Source of the DNA: a virus
Length of the DNA: 42,917 nucleotides
Reading direction: 5' to 3' (one strand)
IMG/VR virus record: IMGVR_UViG_3300042455_000580
Coordinates: 1 to 42,917 of that record
Below the pieces are notes generated by a model. It ran no database searches, had not been told where the DNA came from, and worked only from the letters and a program-made list of their open reading frames with translations. Within the stretch, counting starts at the first letter, position 1, and each line of letters opens with the position of its first letter. Shown here piece after piece: positions 17,684 through 25,068 of this stretch. A program made the translations under genes and the position numbers.

Positions 17684-19262
17684 TTTAGATGAGATTTATC
17701 AAGAAGTTTTAGAAGAACTTTCTTATAGAGTAGGTATAGTAAATTTACGAAATAAAAATCACGTAGATATTTTAAGTGAAATATTAGATACTACCGAACT
17801 TGCGGAGTACAAATCCGATATTTTGGGTGAGTTGTATAAAAATGTAATAGCTGAACTTGATTTTCCAGATAAAGATGCACTTGCTGATTATAAATCTCAA
17901 CACAAAATGCGTTCAGATACACCCGTAACAATTGCGGGTAAGGAAACAACGGTAGGTGCAGTAAGTGATACATCTAAAGAAAAACAAAATAAACAAAAAG
18001 AAGATTCTAAAAATTCTCAAAAACAACCACCTAAAAGCGATAATTTAAAAAAATTCTCAAAACCAATGGTTGTGGATAGAACTAATAGATTAGTAAAACT
18101 TGCCGAAAAAGTTAAAAATAGCGATAAAGATACACAAAAAAGAGCAGCAATTCTTATTAAAAATTGGAATAAATTTATGAATGCTACAACTGAAAAAGAA
18201 AAAGTTGAAGCAATGCGTGAAATGGCTGAATATAATCTAATACAAGGACACGCTGGTGGTAAAAAAGTATATGTTAGTAATTCATTGCCGGTAGATGAAA
18301 AATATCTTACAGGTGATAGTGGGGATGAAATAACCAAAGAGATGAATAGGGTTATGAAAGAAAATGATATTTACATTCCAATGCGTGGTTCTACTCTAGA
18401 TAGACAAAAAGCTGATTTAAGTGGAAAACATAACGAAGCTGGTGTAGTTGCTGAATTAGATGCATCAAATGAAAATATAAAAAATAGAGATGAAGTTGCA
18501 AAAAAATATTCAGAAGTAGGTGGAGATGTAAAAAAATCAGATGAAGATAATAAAAAAGCTGCAAATGCTGTAAAAGAAAGTATATTACAAAATTTTCCAA
18601 ATTCAAAAATTATAAAAGCAACTCAAGTTGGTGGTAGAGGTTCAACTGCTTTAAATAAACTTGGTATAGACCCAAAAACAGACCCAACTGATATAATGGT
18701 TGAAATACAAACGGAATCTGGAGAAACTGTATTTGTAAAATATTCTCTTAAAGTTTACGATGACCCAAGAAATATAACCATGAAAAATTCGGGTGTAAAT
18801 AACGCCGGTGAAGTATATCTTGGTGGAGATGCGGGAAATCAAATTGATACATTTAAGCGTGAATTGGATAAAAAGTATAGTTGGACAAACGAAATGAGTT
18901 CAGCTGAACAAAATAAAAATAAAACAGCATACAGACAAGAGTATTTGAAAAAATATGCAGAAGAATTGGAAAAAATATCAAAAACACCAGAGGGACAATC
19001 TCAATTATTAAAAATGTGGCAATCGGTACATGGGTGTGGTAAAGGTGTAAGTACATTGATTACAAACAAAAGAACAGGTGAATCTGTGGTACACTCGCCA
19101 GAATACTATTGTAACCCAAAACAACCATTTAAAATAGAATATGATGGGGTAAAAATTGTTGTAAATATGAGTGGTAAAGATGATTCTACATATCTACAAT
19201 TAGACTTGAAAACTGAAAAGAATAATTCTAAAAAATTATTATTCAGACATAGAATAAAATAG
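17670..19262 (+). CDS. Unknown charged protein, possible nuclease-like fold
   Basis: A 530-residue protein. I chose the ATG at 17670 over the GTG at 17661 because GGTGA lies at a fitting distance. The N-terminal 60 residues are acidic. A Lys/Gln/Ser-rich linker spans about residues 95-130, then a long helical charged region. Around residue 345 it reads D-P-T-D-I-M-V-E-I-Q, and 10 residues later K-Y-S-L-K. This resembles the PD-(D/E)XK nuclease pattern, with Ser in place of the second acidic residue; that is only a hint. The C-terminal part has two Cys (C-G-K-G and Y-Y-C-N-P). It overlaps the polymerase gene, so a role in DNA metabolism or as a virion-packaged protein is possible. Confidence 0.6.
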   Translation: MILDNLDEIYQEVLEELSYRVGIVNLRNKNHVDILSEILDTTELAEYKSDILGELYKNVIAELDFPDKDALADYKSQHKMRSDTPVTIAGKETTVGAVSDTSKEKQNKQKEDSKNSQKQPPKSDNLKKFSKPMVVDRTNRLVKLAEKVKNSDKDTQKRAAILIKNWNKFMNATTEKEKVEAMREMAEYNLIQGHAGGKKVYVSNSLPVDEKYLTGDSGDEITKEMNRVMKENDIYIPMRGSTLDRQKADLSGKHNEAGVVAELDASNENIKNRDEVAKKYSEVGGDVKKSDEDNKKAANAVKESILQNFPNSKIIKATQVGGRGSTALNKLGIDPKTDPTDIMVEIQTESGETVFVKYSLKVYDDPRNITMKNSGVNNAGEVYLGGDAGNQIDTFKRELDKKYSWTNEMSSAEQNKNKTAYRQEYLKKYAEELEKISKTPEGQSQLLKMWQSVHGCGKGVSTLITNKRTGESVVHSPEYYCNPKQPFKIEYDGVKIVVNMSGKDDSTYLQLDLKTEKNNSKKLLFRHRIK

Positions 19263-19270
19263 TATTTATA
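19263..19270 (+). promoter_or_regulatory. TATTTATA motif, possible late-type promoter
   Basis: It begins directly after the previous stop codon and is 30 bp upstream of the SD-preceded ATG at 19301. Same core as the tail promoters, weaker A/T context. Confidence 0.4.
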
Positions 19271-19308
19271 CCATTTTCTTATACTTATAAGGAGTATAAA
19301 ATGAAGAT

Positions 19309-19722
19309 ATGATAAAGACGCAGTTACTATGTACGTTCTCAACAAAAAAAGATATTGAGAATAATTTGGATTTTATAAAAAAAAGTTATAAATTAGCATA
19401 TAATTACATTTATGTTTTACAAAATAAAAACGTCCCTAACGATTTGTTTGTAACTTATAATGTGGTGGTGGAAGGACAACATCCAGAAAGCGAGTTAAAG
19501 ACTATTTTAGTACATAGAAAAAAACAAACTAATACCTTATATACAATCAACGCTCTAAACCAATTAATAATGGAAAAGACGGGTGGTATGTTGGATGAAA
19601 AGTATGAGGTAGATTGGGAAGAGTACAGAAATTGTATATTACTTACAAATGCAGAAGGAGTTAGAAAAATAACAACAAGAGTATTTGATGTGATTGAGAT
19701 TGAAGGATTGCAAATTAATTAA
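19309..19722 (+). CDS. Conserved phage protein of unknown function
   Basis: A 137-residue alpha/beta protein without recognisable motifs; its length and composition look like a real soluble protein. The start is unusual. The good ribosome binding site TAAGGAG (19288-19294) is placed for an ATG at 19301 that encodes only three codons (M-K-I-stop). The stop of that mini-ORF overlaps the ATG at 19309. Translation probably depends on termination-reinitiation, or the true frame is disturbed by an indel. The next gene starts 13 bp after its stop. Confidence 0.65.
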   Translation: MIKTQLLCTFSTKKDIENNLDFIKKSYKLAYNYIYVLQNKNVPNDLFVTYNVVVEGQHPESELKTILVHRKKQTNTLYTINALNQLIMEKTGGMLDEKYEVDWEEYRNCILLTNAEGVRKITTRVFDVIEIEGLQIN

Positions 19723-19735
19723 AACCAAAATAAAT

Positions 19736-20095
19736 ATGTTACAGAACGATTACACAGACCCACAAATAGTGGCTCAAGCGGAAAAAGATTATCCAGAAAC
19801 TACTGCGGAATACAAACGCATTATGGTAGAACAATACGAACTATTCTGCCGAAAACAATCAAACTATGGACCAGGTAACATTTCAGTAGGAACTGAATGT
19901 AGAACTGATGCAGATATTAAACTATCTCTTACTGGATTATGGTTTCGTATCAACGATAAAATCAACCGCTTAAAACAAATGATTATTATTGGTGCACAAG
20001 ATAATGTAGGCGAATCACTTACGGATACATATCAGGACTTATCAGTCTATGGAATCATAGCACAAATCGTACAAAACAAAAAATGGGGTAAATAA
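19736..20095 (+). CDS. DUF1599 protein (nucleotide modification associated domain 1)
   Basis: A 119-residue protein from the ATG at 19736; a longer reading would overlap the previous gene. The motifs F-C-R-K-Q-S-N-Y-G-P-G-N-I-S, G-L-W-F-R-I-N-D-K-I-N-R-L-K, and E-S-L-T-D-T-Y-Q-D-L-S-V-Y-G-I-I-A match the DUF1599 family, named nucleotide modification associated domain 1 because of its gene neighbourhoods in phages. Its biochemistry is not established. The stop overlaps the start of the halogenase (TAATG), so the two are translationally coupled. Confidence 0.82.
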   Translation: MLQNDYTDPQIVAQAEKDYPETTAEYKRIMVEQYELFCRKQSNYGPGNISVGTECRTDADIKLSLTGLWFRINDKINRLKQMIIIGAQDNVGESLTDTYQDLSVYGIIAQIVQNKKWGK

Positions 20096-21630
20096 TGGAA
20101 ATAGTAATAGCTGGTGGTGGAACTGCAGGATGGTTGACTGCTTTATATGCACAACACATATGTCCAAAAGATAATATAACACTTATAGAAAGCGAAGATA
20201 TTGGTATATTGGGCGCGGGAGAAGGTTCTACCCCACAACTACCTTGGATATTATTTGCATTGGGCATTAGTGAAAATGAGCTTATAAAGTATGCAAACGC
20301 AACTTTAAAAATGGGTATTAGTTTTGAAAATTGGAGGGGTGATGGTAAAAAGTATATGCATAGTTTTGGAATTTCCGATTCAAATTTAAGTCCTTATAAT
20401 TTTACAAAAACAAAAAATACATTAGTAAGTGGTTTACCCGATAATGGACAGCAATATGCGTATATAAATGCTATTGCGAATGGTGAAACGATGGATGATA
20501 TTAGTTTGGTTTCTAAACTTGCTTACAATAATAAATCACCATTTATCAATGAAAACGGAAAAGTAAGTTTTGTTTCAAATTATAGTTACCATTTTGATGC
20601 AAGTTTATTGGCTAAATTTTTAAGAATGAAAGCCGAAGAGCGTGGTGTAAAAAGAATTGAAGCCAAAATAACCGATATTATATCAAATGAAAATGGTGGA
20701 ATTGGTTCAATAAAATGTGGTGATGTTGAAATAAAATCAGATTTTGTTTTTGATTGTACCGGATTTGCAAGATTATTTATTGGAAAACATTTTGGTGTAG
20801 AATGGAAATCGCATCAGGATAAATTAAAAGTAAATACTGCTATACCATTCTTTTTACCAAAATCAGATACTCTACCACCATACACTAAAGCGGTAGCAAT
20901 GAAATATGGTTGGATGTGGCAAATACCTTTACAGAATAGATGGGGTTGTGGATATGTATTTGATGACAAATATATTAACGTAGAAGAAGCAAAGAAAGAG
21001 GTTGAAGAAATGGTAGGACAGGAAATAAAAATCAATAAAGTTATACCATTCGATGCTGGAAGATATGTTACATCTTGGGTTAAAAATTGTATAGCGGTTG
21101 GTTTAAGTTCAACATTTACCGAACCAATTGAAGCAACATCCATTTGGTTGATAATAACACAATTGAGAAATCTAACATCTGATAATATACATAATATAGA
21201 TGAAGATGAGATTGATGATTACAACAAACTAATAGGAGATACTTGCGAAACAATAATTGATTTTTTACAATTCCATTATATTACGGATAGAAATGATACT
21301 GATTTTTGGAGAGATTACCAAAAAAGAACCACATTAAGTCCAAAAATGAAAAGACGTTTAAATAGTTGGAAAAAAAGAACTGTAAACATTAATGATAGCG
21401 ATTTTTTATTTACTCAATTTGAAGAACATAGTTGGTTTGCAGTTGCATATGGTAATGGTGTAATTGATAAATCGGTGTATGAACGTGAAAATGAAGAATA
21501 CGATTTAGATAATAAATTAGGAAATTGGTTTATAAAATATGATAATGATATAAATTATGCAGAATCTCTAGCATATACACATGAAGAGTTAATTGAGTTA
21601 GTTAAATCAAATGATATTATCCTCAATTAA
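20095..21630 (+). CDS. Flavin-dependent (tryptophan-type) halogenase
   Basis: A 511-residue protein of the tryptophan halogenase family. The N-terminus has the FAD-binding G-G-G-T-A-G-W-L (residues 7-14) and G-E-G-S-T-P. Lys72, in A-T-L-K-M-G-I, aligns with catalytic Lys79 of PrnA. The family signature W-x-W-x-I-P is W273-M-W-Q-I-P278. Glu346 in E-P-I-E-A-T aligns with the catalytic Glu of PrnA. The active site therefore looks intact for HOCl-type chemistry with reduced FAD from a separate reductase. The region holding the tryptophan-binding aromatic residues in PrnA is shorter and different, so free tryptophan is probably not the substrate. A cyanophage halogenase (VirX1 of Syn10) with broad iodinating activity is a known precedent. 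It is cotranslated with a DUF1599 gene. Substrate unknown. Confidence 0.9.
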   Translation: MEIVIAGGGTAGWLTALYAQHICPKDNITLIESEDIGILGAGEGSTPQLPWILFALGISENELIKYANATLKMGISFENWRGDGKKYMHSFGISDSNLSPYNFTKTKNTLVSGLPDNGQQYAYINAIANGETMDDISLVSKLAYNNKSPFINENGKVSFVSNYSYHFDASLLAKFLRMKAEERGVKRIEAKITDIISNENGGIGSIKCGDVEIKSDFVFDCTGFARLFIGKHFGVEWKSHQDKLKVNTAIPFFLPKSDTLPPYTKAVAMKYGWMWQIPLQNRWGCGYVFDDKYINVEEAKKEVEEMVGQEIKINKVIPFDAGRYVTSWVKNCIAVGLSSTFTEPIEATSIWLIITQLRNLTSDNIHNIDEDEIDDYNKLIGDTCETIIDFLQFHYITDRNDTDFWRDYQKRTTLSPKMKRRLNSWKKRTVNINDSDFLFTQFEEHSWFAVAYGNGVIDKSVYERENEEYDLDNKLGNWFIKYDNDINYAESLAYTHEELIELVKSNDIILN

Positions 21631-21632
21631 AT

Positions 21633-21663
21633 TTGGAGATACGAAAAAATATTCGTATCTTTG
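21633..21663 (+). promoter_or_regulatory. Host-type promoter with inverted repeat, upstream of SSB gene
   Basis: TTG at 21633-21635, a 20-bp spacer and TATCTTTG at 21656-21663. The spacer holds a perfect 8-bp inverted repeat, GATACGAA (21638-21645) and TTCGTATC (21652-21659), overlapping the -7 box. This is a likely operator. Confidence 0.82.
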
Positions 21664-21685
21664 TTTCAACATTTTAAGAATCCGA

Positions 21686-21693
21686 TATTTATA
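21686..21693 (+). promoter_or_regulatory. TATTTATA motif in the SSB leader
   Basis: A late-type motif 68 bp upstream of the SSB start, downstream of the host-type promoter. It could keep SSB expressed late. Confidence 0.4.
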
Positions 21694-21697
21694 TGTG

Positions 21698-21720
21698 TAA
21701 GATTTATCGCGATAATCTTA
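21698..21720 (+). promoter_or_regulatory. Dyad-symmetric element in the SSB leader
   Basis: The 12-bp palindrome TTATCGCGATAA (21704-21715) is extended by TAAGA/TCTTA arms with one bulged T. It lies in the 5' leader of the gp32-like gene. In T4, gp32 represses its own translation at a leader structure, so this is a candidate autoregulatory site. Confidence 0.5.
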
Positions 21721-21761
21721 AAATCTAAAATAAATAAAACTTAAAAACAAAAACGTACATT

Positions 21762-22622
21762 ATGGACATTAGTGCAATCAAGCAGCGTCTCAATTCGTTG
21801 CAAAACACATCCAAAAAGACAGATGCTTTATGGAAACCAAAACCAGGAAAATATGTATTACGCATAGTTCCTTATAAGTTCAACAAACAAAATCCTTTTA
21901 TTGAACTTTTATTTCATTACAACATTAACAACAAAACTTATTTATCACCAGCTTCTTTTGGAAGACCTGACCCGATTTTAGAGTTTGCCGAAAAGTTAAA
22001 ACGATTAGGTGATACTGAAAATTGGAAAGCAGGTAAGAAGATGGAGCCGAAATTGCGTACATTCGCACCTGTGGTTATTCGTGGACAAGAAAGCGAAGGA
22101 GTTAAGTTTTGGGGATTTGGTAAAACTGTATATCAAGAGATTCTTGCAATCATTGCAGACCCTGATTATGGTGATATTACCGATGAGAACGAAGGTCGTG
22201 ATGTGGTAATCGAAATCGTAGAAGAAGCTGGTAAAACATATCCAGAGACTCGTATCAGAGTAAAACCAAATGTAACAAAACTAACTGAAAACCCAGAGTT
22301 AGAAAACAAATTACTAAATGAGCAGACGGAAATTACTGACATTTATAGTGAGTTATCTTACGCTGAATTGAAAGGTGTTTTAGAAAATTGGTTAAACCCA
22401 ACTGCACAACATGAGGATGAAGAATCACCTGCACCATCGGTTGCATCTGAAACATTAGCACCTAAACCACAATCGGTTCAGGAGCAAGTAGCACCTCAAC
22501 CTGTTTCAGTACCTAAATCAACAGAGCCAATTACAGAGTTACCTTGGGATGTAGCAGAAGAAAAACCTGCTTCTACAAAGGTTGATGTAGCATCGGCATT
22601 TGAAGATTTATTCAATTCATAA
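21762..22622 (+). CDS. Single-stranded DNA-binding protein (gp32-like)
   Basis: A 286-residue protein. The N-terminus (I-K-Q-R-L-N-S-L) resembles the cooperativity segment of gp32-type proteins. The core has the family phrases L-W-K-P-K-P-G-K-Y-V-L-R-I-V-P-Y and F-W-G-F-G-K-T-V-Y-Q-E-I. A Pro/Glu/Ala/Gln-rich linker (about 215-265) leads to an acidic, hydrophobic tip F-E-D-L-F, the usual protein-interaction tail of SSBs. T4 gp32 binds zinc; this protein has no cysteine at all, so the zinc site is missing. It lies 17 bp upstream of uvsX-like, with which it would work in recombination-dependent replication. Confidence 0.85.
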   Translation: MDISAIKQRLNSLQNTSKKTDALWKPKPGKYVLRIVPYKFNKQNPFIELLFHYNINNKTYLSPASFGRPDPILEFAEKLKRLGDTENWKAGKKMEPKLRTFAPVVIRGQESEGVKFWGFGKTVYQEILAIIADPDYGDITDENEGRDVVIEIVEEAGKTYPETRIRVKPNVTKLTENPELENKLLNEQTEITDIYSELSYAELKGVLENWLNPTAQHEDEESPAPSVASETLAPKPQSVQEQVAPQPVSVPKSTEPITELPWDVAEEKPASTKVDVASAFEDLFNS

Positions 22623-22639
22623 AATAAAAAGGAGTTATA

Positions 22640-23767
22640 ATGGCAAAAGTTCAAGCAGATTTAGCACAACAAATTGCCGATAATCTAAATAAGAAATACA
22701 AAGACCAAAAGGTTGCTTTCTTTTTAGATGATGACTCGGAGGATGCACCCACCAATATAACGGGGTGGGTGTCCTCTGGGGCAACTATGTTGGATGTTGC
22801 AGTTTCCAATAGACCATTTGGAGGTTTTCCAATTGGTAGAATTACGGAAATTACGGGATTAGAGCAGAGTGGTAAATCATTACTATCAGCACACGTGTTA
22901 GCGGAAACGCAAAAGCAAGGTGGTGTTGCAGTGTTGATTGATACCGAAACTGCGGTAAGTAGAGAGTTCTTTGATGCGATTGGTGTAGATGTATCTAAAC
23001 TATTATATATTACGGCAGATACCGTAGAGGATATATTTGAAACAATTGATACAATCATTGAGCAAGTAAGAAAAGGTGATAAAGATAAGTTAGTAACTAT
23101 CGTAGTTGATTCAGTAGCAGCAGCATCTACAAAGAGAGAGCTGGAAGCTGATTACGATAAGGATGGATACGCAACTGATAAGGCAATCATTATTTCAAAG
23201 GCAATGCGTAAAATCACAAATGTGATTGGTAGACAAAAGATTACATTAGTATTCACAAACCAATTACGCCAAAAGATGAACGCAATGGCATTTTCAGACC
23301 CTTGGACTACATCGGGTGGTAAAGCAATTGCTTTCCACGCTTCGGTTCGGTTGCGATTAGCATCAACCGGTAAAATCAAAGCAAAGGATGAAAAAGGTAA
23401 TGAGAGAATTGTTGGTATCAAAGTAAGAGCCAACGTTATTAAGAATAGATTAGGACCACCATTACGTTCAGCAGATTTTGATATTTTCTTTGATAGAGGT
23501 ATTGACAACTATGGAGCATGGTTGGGAGCAATGAAAGATTATAACTTTGTTAAGCAAGGTGGAGCGTGGTACACATATGTTGATACTGAAACTGGTGAAG
23601 AATTTAAGTTCCAAGCCAAAGAGTTACAAGAAATATTGGAAAACAACCCATCTGTAAAAGAACAAATCTATAAACGAATTTGTGAATTTACTATTCTACA
23701 ATACAAAAAGGATTCATTAGATACTGATAATCTGGTAGTAGATGCGAGTGTATTAAGTGATGAATAA
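22640..23767 (+). CDS. uvsX: UvsX/RecA-like recombinase
   Basis: A 375-residue RecA-fold ATPase. Walker A is G-L-E-Q-S-G-K-S (residues 73-80). V-A-V-L-I-D-T-E-T-A follows, Walker B is L-V-T-I-V-V-D-S-V-A, and the loop region has F-T-N-Q-L-R-Q-K with T-T-S-G-G-K-A-I-A-F-H-A-S-V-R. These are the standard recombinase motifs. T4-like UvsX catalyses strand invasion on gp32-coated DNA. The start has GGAG five bases before ATG. Codons 34-46 encode an unusually GC-rich hairpin (see the entry at 22739). Confidence 0.92.
   Translation: MAKVQADLAQQIADNLNKKYKDQKVAFFLDDDSEDAPTNITGWVSSGATMLDVAVSNRPFGGFPIGRITEITGLEQSGKSLLSAHVLAETQKQGGVAVLIDTETAVSREFFDAIGVDVSKLLYITADTVEDIFETIDTIIEQVRKGDKDKLVTIVVDSVAAASTKRELEADYDKDGYATDKAIIISKAMRKITNVIGRQKITLVFTNQLRQKMNAMAFSDPWTTSGGKAIAFHASVRLRLASTGKIKAKDEKGNERIVGIKVRANVIKNRLGPPLRSADFDIFFDRGIDNYGAWLGAMKDYNFVKQGGAWYTYVDTETGEEFKFQAKELQEILENNPSVKEQIYKRICEFTILQYKKDSLDTDNLVVDASVLSDE
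22739..22776 (+). other. Strong GC-rich hairpin inside the uvsX coding sequence
   Basis: GAGGA-TG-CACCCACC (22739-22753) pairs with GGTGGGTG-TCCTC (22764-22776), a 13-bp stem with a 2-base bulge and a 10-base loop. It stands out in an AT-rich genome and could slow ribosomes or bind a regulator. Confidence 0.6.
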
Positions 23768-23775
23768 ACAAACAT

Positions 23776-24831
23776 ATGAACGAGTTATATAAAAGGTTAT
23801 TAGATGAGGTTAGCGATGAGCATACAAAAGTAAAAAAACAATCCTTAAACTCAAAAGTTCTATTAGTAGATGGATTAAATACTTTTATCAGAGCATGGAC
23901 GGTAAATCCCACAATGGATGATAATGGTGACCACATCGGTGGTATCACTGGATTCCTAAAGAGTATAGGTTACGCAATCAGAGAATACAAAGCAACTCGT
24001 TGTATCATTGTATTTGATGGTAAAGGTGGTTCGGATAGCCGTAAAAAGATATTTAGTGGATACAAAGCTGATAGAGGTAAAAGCCGTTTTAGAGTAAATC
24101 GTCAATATGAAGATATGATGTCCAAGGAAGATGAGAGTGTTTCTATGAAACGCCAGATGATTGGCTTAATAGAACTGCTTGAATATCTTCCTGTGGATAT
24201 TATGTTGTTTGATAATATAGAAGCAGATGATGTGATTGGATATATTGCATCACAATTAGTTACAGAAGATGAAGGAGCGATAGTAATGTCATCCGATAAA
24301 GATTTTTTACAATTAGTTAAATCAAATGTTGAAGTTTACTCGCCAAGCAAAAAGAAATTATATACGGAGCAAAAGGTTGTTGAGGAGTTTGGCATCCATC
24401 CCAACAATTTTATGGTATATCGCTGTCTTGATGGTGACACCTCTGATAATATCAATGGTATTAGTGGGTGTGGTCTTAAAACAATTATTAAGAGATTTCC
24501 GGAAGTGGTGGAATCGGAAAGAGTAGAGTTTGATAAACTATACGAATTATGCGAAGAACGTGGAGCCGGAAAAGGACCTAAAATCTACAAAGATATTTTA
24601 GACGGAAAACCAATTGTAGAAAGAAATTTCAGATTGATGCAATTAGAAAACCCTGAAATATCATCTAATACAAGAATGAAGATTAACGCCAAATATAAGG
24701 AAAATGTATCTAAATTAGATAAATTATCTTTTATTAAAAAGGCAATGAGTATAAAAGTTATTGATGCACTTGGAGATGTGAATAGCTGGGTGGTAAAAAC
24801 TTTTGCAACAATAAACAAATATAGTAAATAA
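23776..24831 (+). CDS. 5'-3' exonuclease / RNase H (FEN family, T4 Rnh-like)
   Basis: A 351-residue protein with FEN/5'-3' exonuclease motifs: L-L-V-D-G-L-N near the N-terminus; F-D-G-K-G-G-S-D-S-R-K-K and Y-K-A-D-R-G-K; I-E-A-D-D-V-I-G-Y; M-S-S-D-K-D-F-L-Q-L; and the helix-hairpin-helix-like L-D-G-D-T-S-D-N-I-N-G-I-S-G-C-G. The acidic residues in these blocks form the two-metal site. In T4 the homologous enzyme removes RNA primers from Okazaki fragments. It lies 8 bp after uvsX in the replication cluster. Confidence 0.92.
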   Translation: MNELYKRLLDEVSDEHTKVKKQSLNSKVLLVDGLNTFIRAWTVNPTMDDNGDHIGGITGFLKSIGYAIREYKATRCIIVFDGKGGSDSRKKIFSGYKADRGKSRFRVNRQYEDMMSKEDESVSMKRQMIGLIELLEYLPVDIMLFDNIEADDVIGYIASQLVTEDEGAIVMSSDKDFLQLVKSNVEVYSPSKKKLYTEQKVVEEFGIHPNNFMVYRCLDGDTSDNINGISGCGLKTIIKRFPEVVESERVEFDKLYELCEERGAGKGPKIYKDILDGKPIVERNFRLMQLENPEISSNTRMKINAKYKENVSKLDKLSFIKKAMSIKVIDALGDVNSWVVKTFATINKYSK

Positions 24832-24855
24832 CAATTAAACACGGAGATAAAATCT

Positions 24856-25068
24856 ATGAAGTGCATTAAAAGTAAAGAAGGAGAAATCCGAAGAGTAGTA
24901 GAAACGGAAGCTGACCAAAAGGTAGCAAATTACGGATGGGTGTTCGTTCCCAAATCAGAGTGGAAAGCCCTACGTCCAAAGAAAGAGGACAAACCAAAAG
25001 TTGAAGTAGACGCAAATTTATCAATTGAAGAAAAAAGATTAGCTAGAAAGAAGAAGGATAAAAAATAA
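24856..25068 (+). CDS. Small basic protein upstream of the helicase gene
   Basis: A 70-residue protein with many Lys, Arg and Glu (C-terminal tail R-L-A-R-K-K-K-D-K-K). A GGAG site precedes the ATG. The TAATG overlap with the helicase start couples their translation. The family is not recognised. A short W-V-F-V-P-K-S-E-W motif suggests a folded N-terminal half. It could be a helicase accessory factor by position only. Confidence 0.65.
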   Translation: MKCIKSKEGEIRRVVETEADQKVANYGWVFVPKSEWKALRPKKEDKPKVEVDANLSIEEKRLARKKKDKK

